DNA of 64,000 bases from Saururus chinensis (lineage: Eukaryota > Streptophyta > Magnoliopsida > Piperales > Saururaceae): the NCBI GenBank assembly GCA_035235625.1, contig CP141141.1:15249968-15313967 (forward strand), given 5' to 3'. A program made the translations under genes and the position numbers. Under the pieces are notes generated by a model. That model did no database searches, had not been told where the DNA came from, and saw only the letters and a program-made list of their open reading frames with translations. Every line of letters begins with the position of its first letter. Within the stretch, counting starts at the first letter, position 1. Shown one piece after another: positions 45,877 through 59,289 of this stretch.

Positions 45877-46310
45877 TGTATGCACAATCTATATCAAGGA
45901 GATTCACGCAGGGAAAGGGGAGAAACAAGGAAGAAAGGGGAGAAGTTCAGAATAGTTCAACTTGCATAATTGTAAAACAAAGAAGAGCTCGCCCCATATA
46001 GGAGACGACAAGTCTCCTAGGGAGTCGCACCAAGCCACATGCTGGTCGGCCAAGCTCCCTAGGCAGACATGCCAGTGAGTGGGCTAGGTGAATCCAGGGC
46101 CACTAACTAAACCAATGACAACTTACATAAGCATACCAAAGCAAATACTAAACTATTACAAAAGGAAATAGTCCAATGCAAAGAAATAAAGTAAAGTCTA
46201 AGAGTCTGGACGATTGTGCACAACATGTGGCAGCTAGCCATGCCGCCGATGGTCGGCTACTTCTGAATGGCCTTTGGCCCCACCTCATCTCGGCGACAAC
46301 AAGACTGCCA
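45877..46310 (-). mobile_element. Probable short solo LTR inside B2
   Basis: It starts TGTATGCACAATCTATATCA and ends ACAAGACTGCCA. Flanking pentamers are CCCAT (45872-45876) and CCCAC (46311-46315), one mismatch. Its style (purine-rich AAGGAAGAAAGGGGAGAAG near the start, GCCCCATATAGGAGACGA) recalls the minus-strand gypsy LTR at 39864-40250. No internal coding region. Confidence 0.45.
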
Positions 46311-47103
46311 CCCACAGTGTCACGCCCCGACACTGCCCGACCCGAGCCGAACCCGGTCCAAGGGCTGGTCCAGGGCACAGGGGTGACAACATTGAAAATG
46401 GTTAAAGAAATAGCGGAAGACTTATGCCCTTACCACGGGCAGTCAAATTAACATAGTTACGCACTACTTTGAGCAAGAGTAAATAGGTAGAACCAAAAGA
46501 GTTACTTAAACTCTAAATTAAACCACAAATCTCAAACCCACATACTAATAATCCATAGCAACACACTTGGCTCAAAACAAGATCTCAAACAAAACTAAAG
46601 ATATAATATATCACAAGTCTGAAACAAGAACCACTCCACAAGGGTTCTAACATCATAACAAAATAATCAAAGAGAGATGCAAAATCTAGTGGCCTCTACT
46701 CCTACTCCCAAGCTCTCTCCGACCTATCCTCATAAAGAGGATCCTATCCGATCGCATGTCATGCCATGTAGCCCCAAAACAAAATAAAACAAGGAAAGTG
46801 AGGTGAGTATAAAACTCAATAATTGTTTGAATACAACTATAATAATTAGAAAACACTACACCATGGCAATGTAGCAATTTAAATCTAAAATTAATATGCT
46901 ATACCACTTTCTAATCATTTACTAGCTAAAACCCCTATTTAGCCATAAATGTAAGAACTATGCATAAGACATACCTATCAAGTCAAGTTATGAATATTCA
47001 AGTTATAACCTAACATGCATCCCACTTATGTATTTGTTCATATCTACTCAATTCAAGCATGATAATCCCATAAATCACATAAGAAGTGTCTTTCACACCC
47101 TTT

Positions 47104-47360
47104 TCTGATCATGCAACCATATCACATAAACCTGTACAATAGTGTCTCAATCACACACTTCCTGATTATGCATTTATAACATATAAACCTGCATAATAGT
47201 GTCTCAATCACACCATTTCTGATCATGCAACCATATTACATAAACCTGCACAATAGTGTCTCAATCACACACTTCCTGATTATGCATTCATATCACATAA
47301 ACCTGCATAATAGTGTCTCAATCACACCATTTCTGATATGCATTCATATCACATCAACCT
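47104..47360 (-). repeat. ~57-bp tandem array in A2
   Basis: Four to five units with CATAAACCTGCATAATAGTG and TCTCAATCACAC. The reverse-complement core TGCAGGTTTATGTGATATGA relates to the A3 unit (18388-18650), but each copy has its own homogenised variant. Confidence 0.8.
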
Positions 47361-48696
47361 CATTCACCCTGCACGACAAACGTGTCAAACACATGATACA
47401 CAATCTTGCATAGCATTCATAACAAACATGCATCAAGACAAATAGTGAATGCCTCCATCAAGGAGTAAGCATAAGTATTGCCACAAAGGCTAAACGTAGT
47501 CCAATTTCCTAACCGAAAACCTAAGGCATTGCCCGCTCTGGACATAGTCCGAATTCCATAAGAAAACTAAAATGTAGGGGTAGTCAGCCCCTCTGCTCGC
47601 CAAGGACAATCCACACAGGAAGTCCAAATTCCCACATAGGGAACTTAGAGCAGGGTGTTCGCCCAGGACATCTCTGCAGTGGGGAGAGTCCAAATTCCCA
47701 CATAGGGAACCTAGAACACGTGGTATCCGGTGCATGAAGGCATACCACTTTGGGTGCTCAGTGTCCAGATGTGACTATCTCAATAAATCTCAACCGCAAG
47801 ACAAGTATACAACTCGTCCTCATATAACTCAATTTGACTTGACTCAACTCGGGGAGTATACATGTTCTATATAGGAACTTAAATCTAAAACATGTCCTTT
47901 CGAGCAAACTAAGTTTTGATTAATTCACCGAGAAATTAATCCAGCACGCAATCTCAACTATTGCATACAATCGATTAATTCCGATTAAACATCTATAAAA
48001 CTTCGTCCATTAATATCGATCTATGATGCATGATAACATAATACATCCATGAGCAAGACCTACATGGCTTCCAATACATGGAGCGTGCTCCCAATCAATC
48101 CCCTCATGCATCATAATCAAGACATAATTAACTACAATTTCATAGTAGATTCCCCATACGTGTGTGTATTCATGCATATTCTAAGAGCATGACCAATGCT
48201 TGATATAAACTCATAAGACAATATATGTATGCTTAAACACATTCAAAACAATAATTCCAAATTAAAATTAAAGCAAAATCCACCATAAAGCTTAAATCCA
48301 TCCATGTGAAATCGAACATTCACTCTCACAAACATGTTTTTTTCATACATTAAGCCACAACATGATCACATCAATTACCAATAAACCATCCTCATTATAA
48401 GAGAACACATCTCACCATGTTTCATATAATATCCCTACTGGAAATATATTATAATCATAAGAATTCCAACATTCAAAAGTTTAAGTTACTTCAATATCAA
48501 CATCCATAATTATCAACATAATATAATGCTACATGACCACACTTAAACACATCCCATAAACTTCCATCATCAATTCTACACCTCCAGTAGCCTAATTTCA
48601 TCATAACCCACCTCCCATAACCATTAGAATCATCAAATGGAGTAAAACATTAAAATGTGCATAAGTTTCAAAAATAGCAAAAATTGTTGTATAGCC

Positions 48697-48791
48697 GATC
48701 AATCGCCCTGCCAGGCCGTTAGATCAGCTAAACTAAAAATCTGCCAAAAATGTAGTGTTGCCGATCGATCGCCCTTGCAGGCCATTCGATC
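48697..48791 (-). repeat. Two octamer pairs in A2
   Basis: GATCAATC 48697-48704 with GTTAGATC 48718-48725, and GATCGATC 48763-48770 with ATTCGATC 48784-48791. Spacing is 21 bp in both. They lie at the position that in A3 holds GTTCGAAC octamers: both copies have GGCAACACT next to the octamer. Confidence 0.7.
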
Positions 48792-51700
48792 ACCAACAAA
48801 GCAGTTTTGACCTTCTTCTTCATTTCAAAAATCAAAACCGAAACACCATGAAAACACCTTCAAATCTTCATCTATTATATCAAGCATTATCAAAAACTCA
48901 TCAAACCTTCCAGAACACTAATTTAAACCATTTTAAAATAGAACCCTAAAAAATCAAAGTGAAAGATTAGCATTTATTAAACCCACCATTAGAGCCTAAA
49001 TCAAGCAAAGCCCACTTCAAATAACATCATAAAAATTGAGATTTTTACTACCCAAAGTTGAGATTGAAGAACTCATTACCTTTTCTTATTGATTTGGGTC
49101 AGAATAAACCTTCAATCTCCTCCAATACCTTCCAAAAATACGATTTTAAGTTAACATACAACTAATCTCAATTTAGCTTTGCAAAACCAAAAGTAAACAT
49201 TATATTTAGGGTTTTAGCAGCTTAAAAATGAGATTTTGATGATTAAGACTTGGAGAAGAGAAGTAAATTAGTAGTTTTAATACTTTCAACACGGATTAAA
49301 ACCAAGATTGATGTTAAGATTAAGAATGGATTAAGAGAAGACCTATAGTTTAGGCATGATTAAAGGAGAACATACCTTAATCCCTTTTTTATTCGGGCCT
49401 AATTGGGGAATTAGGCCTTAATCACCCTCTCCCAACCTATTCCCAAATGGGAAATGGCTCAGTTCTTTCTATTTATAGTAGGGCTTGGGGTATACCTAAT
49501 GAATTAGTGGGGTATAAATAGAAATTCTAGCTAAAATGGATATTTTGAAGATTTGAGCACTAATTAAATATGGAAAAATTCTGGAATTTTTTGTATAAGC
49601 TTGTGTTGATGCCAAGGTCATTTTCGTCTAAAAACCTCAATTTTGTCGGTGGGGCCCATTGGGGGTCCCGCCCACTCTAATTTTTGGAAAATTAGTAAAA
49701 AATCAGAAAAAATCCTAAAAATTCATAAATGACCAAAAACTACTTAAAACTAATAATTGTGAAGTTGGTTTTGATTAAAACCTTCAGAAACCCTTTTTTT
49801 TTTCGAAAATCACTGAATTTAATCAGACAACGCTTAAACCACATGATAATCGATAAATAATCATTAAAACAAACCGGTTCAAGATGAGGGATCTTACACC
49901 CGACCTGTATCGTCACTTTCTCCAGCCCCTCCCCTGCCCTATTCTGGTCCGAACGAAATTTCATTTTTCTGTACTTTGTCTTCACTGTTGCCCACAAACC
50001 ATCCATCGGCCTCTAGGTTCTCACTTCAAGCCGACAATGGCGAGGTGCCGAGGTCTGTCTTCCCTTGCCCCAATCGGTTCTGATTTGTTTGATTAGCCAA
50101 ACTACGCCAGAGTAAAGTCTCTCCTTTTTCTTTTGTGGCATCCATTCTTTGCCACCGGACATCGGACGACATAGGGCCGATGTGTATTTGACTTGCCGTG
50201 ATCCAGCAATTGCTGCGACCCGTTTTCTCCCAGGTCTAGCCCCCAGCCGCATCTGGCTATTCGTGACCGGCGATGCATGTCTGTCACCCCATCTAAATCC
50301 GGTCTCTTCAATTCTCTGAATGGTTATTCTGCCGCGGACAGCTACGGATGTTGGCTTGACCCAATAATGGCAAGGGTCCGCTGCAACCAGCCTCCTCTAC
50401 ACATCTTCTGTAGACACCAGATGCCCCTAAACTTTGAAGCATGTGTCTGACTGCCTACGAGGGCCCTGCCTTAGCCTAGGGCCTACCTATCAAGCCTGAC
50501 ATTACATGAACTTGGGTAGCATGTCGACTGGCGTGGGCTTTGCCCCGGCCAATAGCAGCAAGGGCCAACAATTTTGGCCCAATTCCACCTCTGCACCCCA
50601 CTTTCCCTTACGATCGACCTAGAACTTGAGGGGAAGAGTCCCCGAATTCCGATCCTTCCAAGGGAAAATTGTATTGTCAGCCACTGGCCTCGGGCCAACG
50701 AAGGTTTGACTACTACCATACCTATGCCTCCATCGTAAGCGGTGCTTGATGCACAATCATTGTACAATAGTTTGAGTGTGTGTAGCGATTAGAAAAGTCA
50801 CCACCTTTGTCGGCCACCTAACTCGGGCCCTTAGTGCGTTTATCTTTTGCTTAGGGGACCGTCACTGGAAAACCCCACCCCTTCTGTGACCGACCACAAT
50901 AACCCCGTGACAACACATGCATATGCTGCTCAACAACCAATTCTGCCCATGAGTGGTTTGATCTTGCTCCACTGGGCTGAGTCACTTCGGGACCCACCGA
51001 CAACCTATCCTCCCTTGATGGTTTCCCTTTTATCGCGCACACTTGTGTCACACGTGCAGTTTAGGTTAAAGGCACTGCCCTTGCGGCGCTTGATGTTTGG
51101 CAAACACCACCACTAGTCAAATATGACTGCCAAAGCCCTCATTTGCCTCTCATATGTCTGTGAGTACATAACCAAGCCCTCTGCCCTTTTTTGAGGCTTT
51201 GACAATGAAAAATCGTTGCCACTGGGTGTGGTCTATGACCAATTTTAGTGTCTTGTGGACAACAAAGTGTTTTTTAACCATTGGCCAACCTCTAATCACC
51301 CCATTCTGTGCTCGCTTTTTCCATTTCTAGTGGCATGACCTTGTGTCCAGCTTCCTTAGTGTGCCCAATCTTTTGATTTGAGTGAAATTTGCCCAACCTT
51401 GTCGAGATTGATTTCAGAGTCTTTGAAAATCCTTGGGATAGTAACTCTCTCGGTGCGATGCCCTTTTGGCCACGTATTCAGCCATTGATGCCGCCACCAT
51501 CATATGCTCACCATCAAACTCACATGGATTACGGGGTAGGGGACCTTAAACTCGTAATTTCATTATAGCATGCTTTGATTGTGTAGTAGCATGCTAGGAG
51601 TTTATAACTTAATGCTTTGCATGATAAATGTTGATTAAATGGGCATGTTTTATGTATGCGAATTGTGCATATGTTAGTGAAGACTAAGGGTACAGTAGTA

Positions 51701-54177
51701 AGTTGTTATAAATTATATGTATGTGATCAGAGCGTGTGATAGATCTTTGTTGTGGGCTGGTGGTGTGTGTGGTCGATGGGCATGAGTACAGGCATTTGAT
51801 TATAAGTTTGCTGAAGGGGTATTTTAAGGATTATGATGTGGAAATTACAATTGTATGTCGGGCAAGGGAAAACTTATGAATGATGGGCAAAGGTTAGACT
51901 TTATGAGATTGGAGGATCGGTTTGGATTGAGTCGGCAGATACGTTGGAGCAACATACAAGAGATTTAGGGGATACAGGAATTTTGAAGACTTAAGATTCA
52001 GAGAGCCTTTGGGGGACTGTGAGTTAGTAAAAGATAACAACATAATTGTACATGCATAATGTATGAAATATGAATTGTAATGAAAGGATAATGAGTAAAG
52101 AATTAGTAAGGGTTTGATGACTAGACTTAGATCTAAAGGATTTCATTTGAGGAGTTTGAGTAAGATGTTTTGGTTTTAAGGCAAACGGTGCAGGATGTAA
52201 GGCTATAATTATATAATGGTAAGTGAATGCTGACATGGAATTTGAGTTTGACAAGGAAGGTTATGCGGCGATCTAAAAGACCGTAAGGGTAAGAGTGAGT
52301 TTTAAGTATGATTGGATGAGCTACATTGAAGTATGTTACCCTTGTGGACTAAGGCTTTAGAACCGGTGTGGTTCTAGCTCGGTCGACTGAAGAATGTAAG
52401 ACGGAAGTAGTTTCAAACATAATTTTGCATGCATAAGTTACCTAATATGAACATGAATGGTAAGTAACCCTAACTTTTGTTTGTAAGCCAGTCGATAAGT
52501 AATCAAATGAGCTTCTTTCCTGATCTAGCCAGGGTGTTATCCTATTGGATTTGGTCTTGGTGCTGTATTTCGGCCCAAACATTTGATGCTCTGTTAAGAG
52601 CGCTGTAAGTTTTTGCCCTTTGAAGGCACTATATGCCTTTCTACCTACAAATGGCACTATATGTTCTACCCAAGAGTGACATTGTAAGATTCCTGCCCAA
52701 GAGTGGCACTGTATATTTTCTGCCCTTAGTTGGCACTGTATGGCCCCAAAGAGTAGGCATTTGCGCGCTTGGGTAAGTAGTATCTGAACCTACTCTTACC
52801 TATTTAATCTTGTGCCCCATGAGCATAGGTGTGTCTTACCTTCAGAAAAGTCCATGACATCTAGTTGATCCCCGAAGGTTAAGGTGACACCCCAGTGGCA
52901 TTCCTTTCTTTTCTGATGCTAGAGCTTATTAATTGTAATTAGTTCAGTTGTTGGTAGTATGTGTATGATAGTAAGAGTAAGTTATATGTATTCGATTTTG
53001 AGTAAGTTGTATGTGTAAGATCCAGAGTAAGTGTAAGTGTAAGCTTCTAAGGAAGACGGTAAGAGTAAGTTTATGAGTAAGATTGTACGAGTAAGGTCAT
53101 ACAAGTAAGTTCATATGAATAACGTCGTACGAGTATGTAAATGTTGTAAGTGTATGATTGTACGAGTAAGTTGGTAAAACTCTAATTTAAAGTGTAAGTG
53201 TAAGTGTAAGAGTTTTCCGTAAGAGTAAGTGTAAGTTCAGTTAGTATAATGATTTATGTGTGAGACCCTATTTATATTTTATATCTTACTTGCTTCATGT
53301 GTGGTGTATGAATGCATCTATGTATGAACTTATGAAGTTGATTGATTTATTTCCCCTACTGGGTATTTTTCTACTAAGTATGAAAATGCTCACTTACCCT
53401 AATTTTAGCCCCTTCGTTAAGAGGCTTTTGCAAGTCAATTGATAGCTTTTTGGACTAGACTATTCCCTGTGGTGGGTTGTTTTTACTTGACCTAGAGTAC
53501 AAAGGACTTGAGTGAAGCTATCTAGATTTTGGTACTACAATCTCACGTATTGTTTAAGGTGAGATTTAAATATGTTATTCTTTTGGACTTGTGCACGTAT
53601 GTATGATTTAAAATTCAGACTGTTGAAGAACTTATACTCAGATATGTCTAGGATGTATGTGTTTTTAAAGCCCATTGGCATGGCATGTTTTATTTGTATG
53701 TTTTTTAGGTCATGCCAGAGAATGTTGGTTTGTTGTAAGATGAATTAATTTATGAAAATTATTTTTACACGTTTTAAATTATGTATTTTGAAACAAAATT
53801 TTAGTAAAATTTTAAAGTAAATACAAGGAAAAACCTCAGGTGTGACAAAATGTAGGTCAATGATCCAAGAAATTGGCATGACGAATAGAATAGTCATGGG
53901 TCCTAGAGTGGGGCCTACTTCCTCAAAATAAGAAAATGTTTAGAAATTATACTAAATTATGTGGTAACTTTGTGGCTTATGGTAGGCACTAATATACTCT
54001 ATGAGTTCCTCCCCATGACTAGGAGAACACGTTATTCACACCTCAATAAACCCTTGATAAAATCGGTCCCACCAATTCTCCACAAAAAGTTTAAAATAAT
54101 TCCAAGAAAATTCCATATGACTCCAAACCATCAACAAAATAAAAGCAAGCAAAAATAAAAATTTTCAAGTCTCACAC

Positions 54178-57124
54178 TAGATCCCATCCGACCTGGTCCT
54201 TCCTCTTTGAGTCAAGCATCTCCCCCCTACCCTCCTCTCTTCTATCTCTTGGTCCTTTTTCCTCTCTGTTCCCCTCTCTCTTCTACTCAATTCTAAATTT
54301 TATTTTTCTCCCTTCTCTACAGATCTGGTTGGTGTTTTGCCCCTTACATGCTACTCCCCTATAACCTCAATCAAGTTGGTCCAACACTGACATCTGATGG
54401 GCACTCTCGTCTGTTGACTCCCTCCTGGACAGGAACCATCTTCAATGTTGTGACTAGTGCAACATTAGTGAATTAGGCATCAAGGGGTGTTGAAGAAACT
54501 CAAAAATGAAGATCAACAATCAAAGAGTCCCAAAACATGAATTTGTACTCAAAGTTCTCTCACCAACATGAATTTGTACTCAAATCTATGGTGAATAACG
54601 ATAATTCTAGACAATGAAATTCTCAATTTTTCCTTCTCAAAAATTGGTTTTCCTCTTTGTTATTTCATCCATGTATAGACCTTATATAGAATCCCAAAAT
54701 GGTTAGGGTTAAATGTTCTCAAGTTTGGAAGGATTCTATTCTGGATCCTAATTGAGGCAACTATTTCATTACATGGACAATCATTTCACATGGCAATAAA
54801 TCATTCTCTATTACTATGATGGCCGAAACTCACATGGATCAATCTTTTTTATCAAACGATAGATCAATTGTGTCTTTGACTAGAAAATCTCAAAACCATT
54901 CATTAAATGATGAATCCATGCACATAGTATGTTCAAAACTAATCGATCTCTGAACTATTTTTGTGATTTTTTCACTATTTTTCTCAAAAATATGCCTTAA
55001 GATTATTTCAATGAAAATTTAATTATTTTGTGTATGTAAGTGTGTTTTAATTTTACCTTAAATTATGCTACTCAGAATAGTCTTCATTCTTGAACTTTCA
55101 AAACTATTCTTAATCAAATTTAAGTTCTTGAGAAAAGTTATCGTTGTTACAAGTTTGAGAAATGGGTTGGAAGTTTCATTGGAATTTATCCAAAAAATTC
55201 TATTACCAAACTCAATTATGATTCTACGTTGAATTAACTAAATTAATTGAAGAAAATTTTGATTTCATTTAATTCCACACCCAAACAGCCCCTTGGCGAT
55301 CATGTCAACATTGAGCCTAAATCTTTCTTTCAATGAAATTTTAAATTCATGCAAACTCCATATCCAACCACAATTCCACTAAATTAGAACGAAATTATGG
55401 TGAACTTCTTTTGGGGCAAATTTGTGTCAATTTCAGGTTGGGTTTTGCCAAACCCTAACTTGTTACTATTTAAAAAATGGTTAACTAAACTCGACTTAAC
55501 TGAAATATGTAAAAAACGAACCCAACCTTATTCCTATTTGGAATAAAAAAATACTTTTATGTTTAATTTTTTTTAAAAAGAAACTCACTTAATTATGAAA
55601 AAATACAAGATTTTAAATAATTATTTGGTTTTATCTCTTACCCAACAAAAAAAATTTAAGAGTTATTAGCAAAACATAAAGAAAATATAAAAATTTGATA
55701 TTCATAACCTTATTAAGGATGGATGAGGTTAGATTTTATTAAACTAGAACCCAACTCAAATAGCTATTTGGGTTAAATTTAGAAACTTAAGCCCGACAAA
55801 TTAGGGTTGGTTGGTTTTTTCCCATGCACCCAACATGAGTAGTATCCCTTGAGGCAAGGGGCAATGTCAATTTAGGTCATACAACAAGGTTCATTTGCCC
55901 AAAACACAACTGTTTATTTTATATTTTATTTAAAACAATGCTACCTTATGGGCTTGAATCATACTTACTATATAAAAGGGTGATGATAAGTTTTTGTCAA
56001 AATTTTTGTAATGCCTTTAAATTTTCATTAATATCTAGATATAAATTTGAATTAGTGCAATTTATGTGTATTTTGGTAAAATCTTTTATTTAAACATCAA
56101 ATGCATATAGATATCCTAGTCTTATAACATGAAAGCCACATGTCAGTCAGCCAATTATATGTCACTAACACAATATGGGCCCTATTTATGTCATGATAAG
56201 GGTATATCTTGTGCTCCTAAACTTAAATTAACTTATTTTTCATACTAACTAATTAGAAGGACACTAATAAAATTAAAATAAAAGGGAAAAAAACTCCAAA
56301 TCATATCCTGTGACCTTGCTGCCAGAGTTTAGCTTCACTATTGCTGAAGCACCACTCCCTCCTGCCAAAGCTCTCATTGTAATTGTCGGTCCTCCGCCCA
56401 CCTGAGCTCCGTCGAAGCTCAATCAGTGCCACTACGGTTAGTGCTTCATCATTTCCGTAGCCACCTCTGCCGCAAGAGCTTCATCACAACTCTAGATCCT
56501 ATAGACTTGAAGAAATTGCCATTTTGCGAGGTAGGTGAAGGCCAGAAACGGGGGGACAAGCCAGCATCGGGCAACAGAATGAAGATCTTCTACCGGAATT
56601 TTGGCCACGGGAGAGCCAAAGTTGCTTCTTCTGTCCCTCTCTATCTCAGGCTCACTTTTAAGTTTAGATGAACAAAATGCAGGTCTAGCTGGGACCCATG
56701 ATTCCTGGGGTTCGCAGATTAGCATCTTGGTAGGAACCGATGTCCCCAACAAAGGCAAGGCAGGCGACTGTGCCCCAAATGAGGAGGGTAAGGGGATCCA
56801 GGTCTGTGCTTTTGATAATCATATCATAGGATGGGTCGGAGCTTTGTACCCACAAAAGAATTCCGAATCTCAAGTAGGGGGCTTACATGTGTTCTTCGTT
56901 GTTTCCTTTCCCTTAATGTGCCTAATTTATGTCAATGTGAGTTATTAATTTCTCTAAGTAGGGATTACTAAAAGATTAAGTCTTTTCATCATGAATTATC
57001 TCTTTGGCCCGAAAGCCCATGTCTAAGTTCAACCGCATGTTAAATTTTTGGCCCTAACTCCCGCTGGCCAGTGCTACATTCTTAAAAATAACACCACTCC
57101 CAAAAAAAAACAGCACAAACATAG
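54178..57124. other. Unassigned AT-rich DNA
   Basis: No gene can be supported. A short duplication (AACATGAATTTGTACTCAAA) occurs near 54533 and 54569. A block near 56281-56950 is less AT-rich and has chance-open frames on both strands without recognisable domains. No ends of mobile elements were resolved. Confidence 0.4.
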
Positions 57125-58185
57125 TAGAAGTGATGTTCTCAGACACATGGTAAAAGTGTTGCTCCCGAATACAACAAAATTGTGCTTCTTTCGCGAACTC
57201 AGTCTTGCCTCCTGACCAGACCACGCTGCCATTGTCATATCGGGACTGTGCCTCCATTGGACCTTTCCCGGTGCCACATTCCGAAAACAACACAAAAAGT
57301 GATGTTTTTGGAAACAGTTACAAATAGAAGGATTAACGCTGACAAGTATTTTTTATGTTCTTTATTAATAATATATTTAATATTTAATAAATAAATAATA
57401 GATTAATGGCATACACACTAAGCATATATTAATGTAAAAAATATTTTCAATCAATTTTAAATATTAAGAGTTCTTATAGGGGCATGTCCCTCTACCATTC
57501 GAGCACACTGGCATGGGCTAGGCGCCTAACCAACCACAGACGTATGCGAAAGGGCTAAGCAAAGTTGGGCCATCCTCGTCCAGCCAGTGTGAGGCACGGC
57601 CTGGCCAAATTTGGCTTGGTTGCTATATGACATAGTAAAAGTTGTTTTCAAACACACGATAAACAGTGTTATTCCCGAAAACAACAAAATTTGTGCTTCT
57701 CTCACAAGCTATGCAGTCTTGCCTCCTGGCCAGGCCACGTTGCCATTGTCAGATCGGGACTGTGCCACCGTTGGACCTTTTCTCGTACAATTGTGCCCAA
57801 TGCTCAAAATGCACCTAATATCTAAAAATTAAATAAGAATATGTCATCCATGAAATTGATGACATACACACTAATACACATTAACATTAACATAAAATGC
57901 ATTGTCAATCGATCTAAAATATTAAGATATTCAATTCTTATGTATTCCTTACCCTCAGCCAACTAAGTAACTACCAATGGAGAATATTAAAATACTTCGT
58001 AACACCTGTACCCCTAAAATCATTTGGTGGTGCCCCTGTGCCATTGGAGCGTACTATCATGGCCTAGATGCCTAGCCAACCACATACGTGTGCGAAAGGT
58101 CTAAGCAAATTTGAGCCATCCTCGTCCAGCTAGTGCCACGGCTTAGCCATAGTTAGCTTGGTTGCTATGTGTGCAGCCTAGCCAC
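57125..58185 (+). repeat. Two-unit ~0.53-kb tandem duplication
   Basis: Three blocks recur in the same order: GGGACTGTGCC(T/A)CC(A/G)TTGGACC at about 57241 and 57757; a CATACACACTAA... block at about 57409 and 57865; and GTGCGAAAGG(G/T)CTAAGCAAA-type at about 57545 and 58090. Unit length is therefore about 515-545 bp, with many differences between units. No coding region is evident. Confidence 0.7.
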
Positions 58186-59289
58186 CCGAGCATATGATAA
58201 GGTTGGCTTTGCTGGCAAAAAAGAGGAAGCCCACGATGCAAAAGTGAAAGGGCTTATTTGAATAATGTTAAAGTAAATGGATATTGATACTCTCGTAACA
58301 AAAACACTCACAAAAATTTAAGAGTTTTAATTGGACTTCACAAATAGGCCCTACATAAAATTGAGATGGGCTCATTTCTCAAGGTCAATCAAAAGTCATG
58401 TGTTAGCTTTTGATGTCGAAATATCATTTTCTAAAGTAAAAAGAGGGATTTTAAGTGGAATTGCATTTGAATGATGTAAAATAAAAAAGAGGGATTTGAG
58501 TTTCTCAAGAGTAATGCTAATTGCTAAGGACGTTTGAAGAAATTACTCCATCCTGCCCTATTTTTATTTGTTAAGACACATTTGTGTTGCATCGCGTACC
58601 ATATTTAAGGTAAATAAACCACTTTTCTTAAGTAAGAAGATCCCCTCAAGTTATATTTATGAAATTTCTCTGTTTTTTTGGCAGTCAAAGTGCAAAGAGA
58701 CATATCCTTAGAGGACAAAGACGTAAGTATGATTTTTGACTAGCAACTTATATCATATGGAACAAACATCTAGATTATTTTTTAATTATATTTATGCAAG
58801 TGGCTCCATTCCCTGTAGGGGAAAAAAACTCTCTGCATTCCAATCTGTAGAGATATTGAAGACAACTATTTTTGCTCTCAGATGAGATCCAATGTTATCC
58901 TTGACTCAGCTTCTCCCATGAGATGATAAGAAGAATCATTCATTTGATTATTTGAGTGCATAAAAAAGCCTATGTTCTATTAGTATTTCACCAATTTTGC
59001 AGAAATCCAAAACTAAAATTCGTTTGAACAGATTGTAGACCAAACATCAAACTGTATCATGTGAATCAGTAAATAACAACAACCAGAAAAACACAAATCT
59101 CTACTTTTCTTAATTTTAAAATACCTGGTCTCCATTAAAACTGTCGGATCTAATGACAATACATAGAAATATCAGCCACCCATTTTAATGAACATGAACT
59201 AAACAATTAAAAGGAGAAAACCCCATAAACACTGACACAAAAAGACCAAAACCACATGGGTCTGATGATGGAAATTGAGGAGGAGGTGG
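58186..59289. other. Intergenic DNA with an exon-like 38-bp segment
   Basis: Mostly AT-rich, no gene. 58685-58722 is framed by a strong acceptor (TTTTTTTGGCAG) and a perfect donor (GTAAGTAT). Without a second exon it cannot be called a gene. Confidence 0.35.

Larger units (their letters stand above)
46318..49898 (-). mobile_element. Family-A LTR-like element A2 inside B2
   Basis: On the minus strand it begins TGTAAGATCCCTCATCTTGA (49898) and ends GTCGGGGCGTGACA (46318), colinear with A3 and A1: a TATAAAT box (49477-49471), octamer pairs (48791-48697), the CGAAAGGACATG block (about 47900), a two-unit repeat (47590-47720), a tandem array (47104-47360) and the tail. The flanks CACAG and CCCGA do not match, so one edge may have been altered by recombination or deletion. 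It is non-coding. Confidence 0.8.
45219..53847 (+). mobile_element. Family-B LTR-like element B2, holding A2 and a probable short solo LTR
   Basis: It begins TGTAACATCCCTAATTTTTT and ends CTCAGGTGTGACA. The exact target duplication AAATG lies at 45214-45218 and 53848-53852. Family-B landmarks are present in order: head, GC-rich domain (resuming at about 49899), the GATGCTCTGTTAAGAGCG unit (about 52575), AGTGGCACTGTAT half-units, a degenerate GTAAGAGTAAG array (about 52965-53240) and the AT-rich tail. Its own DNA, without inserts, is about 4.6 kb. It is non-coding. Confidence 0.85.
43796..54177 (-). mobile_element. A-like block C, host of B2 (boundaries tentative)
   Basis: 43796-45213 and 53853-54177 flank B2 and appear to be one older element on the minus strand. 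The right end AAGTCTCACA (54177) would read TGTGAGACTT on the minus strand. The left part has family-A-like landmarks: a CCTTTCGGAC block (about 43931) and octamer pairs (44233-44440). No target duplication was found. It has no coding regions. Confidence 0.35.

Noticed and set aside
46318-49898. Exact target duplication around A2
   Set aside because: The flanking pentamers CACAG and CCCGA differ; small shifts of the boundary gave no match.
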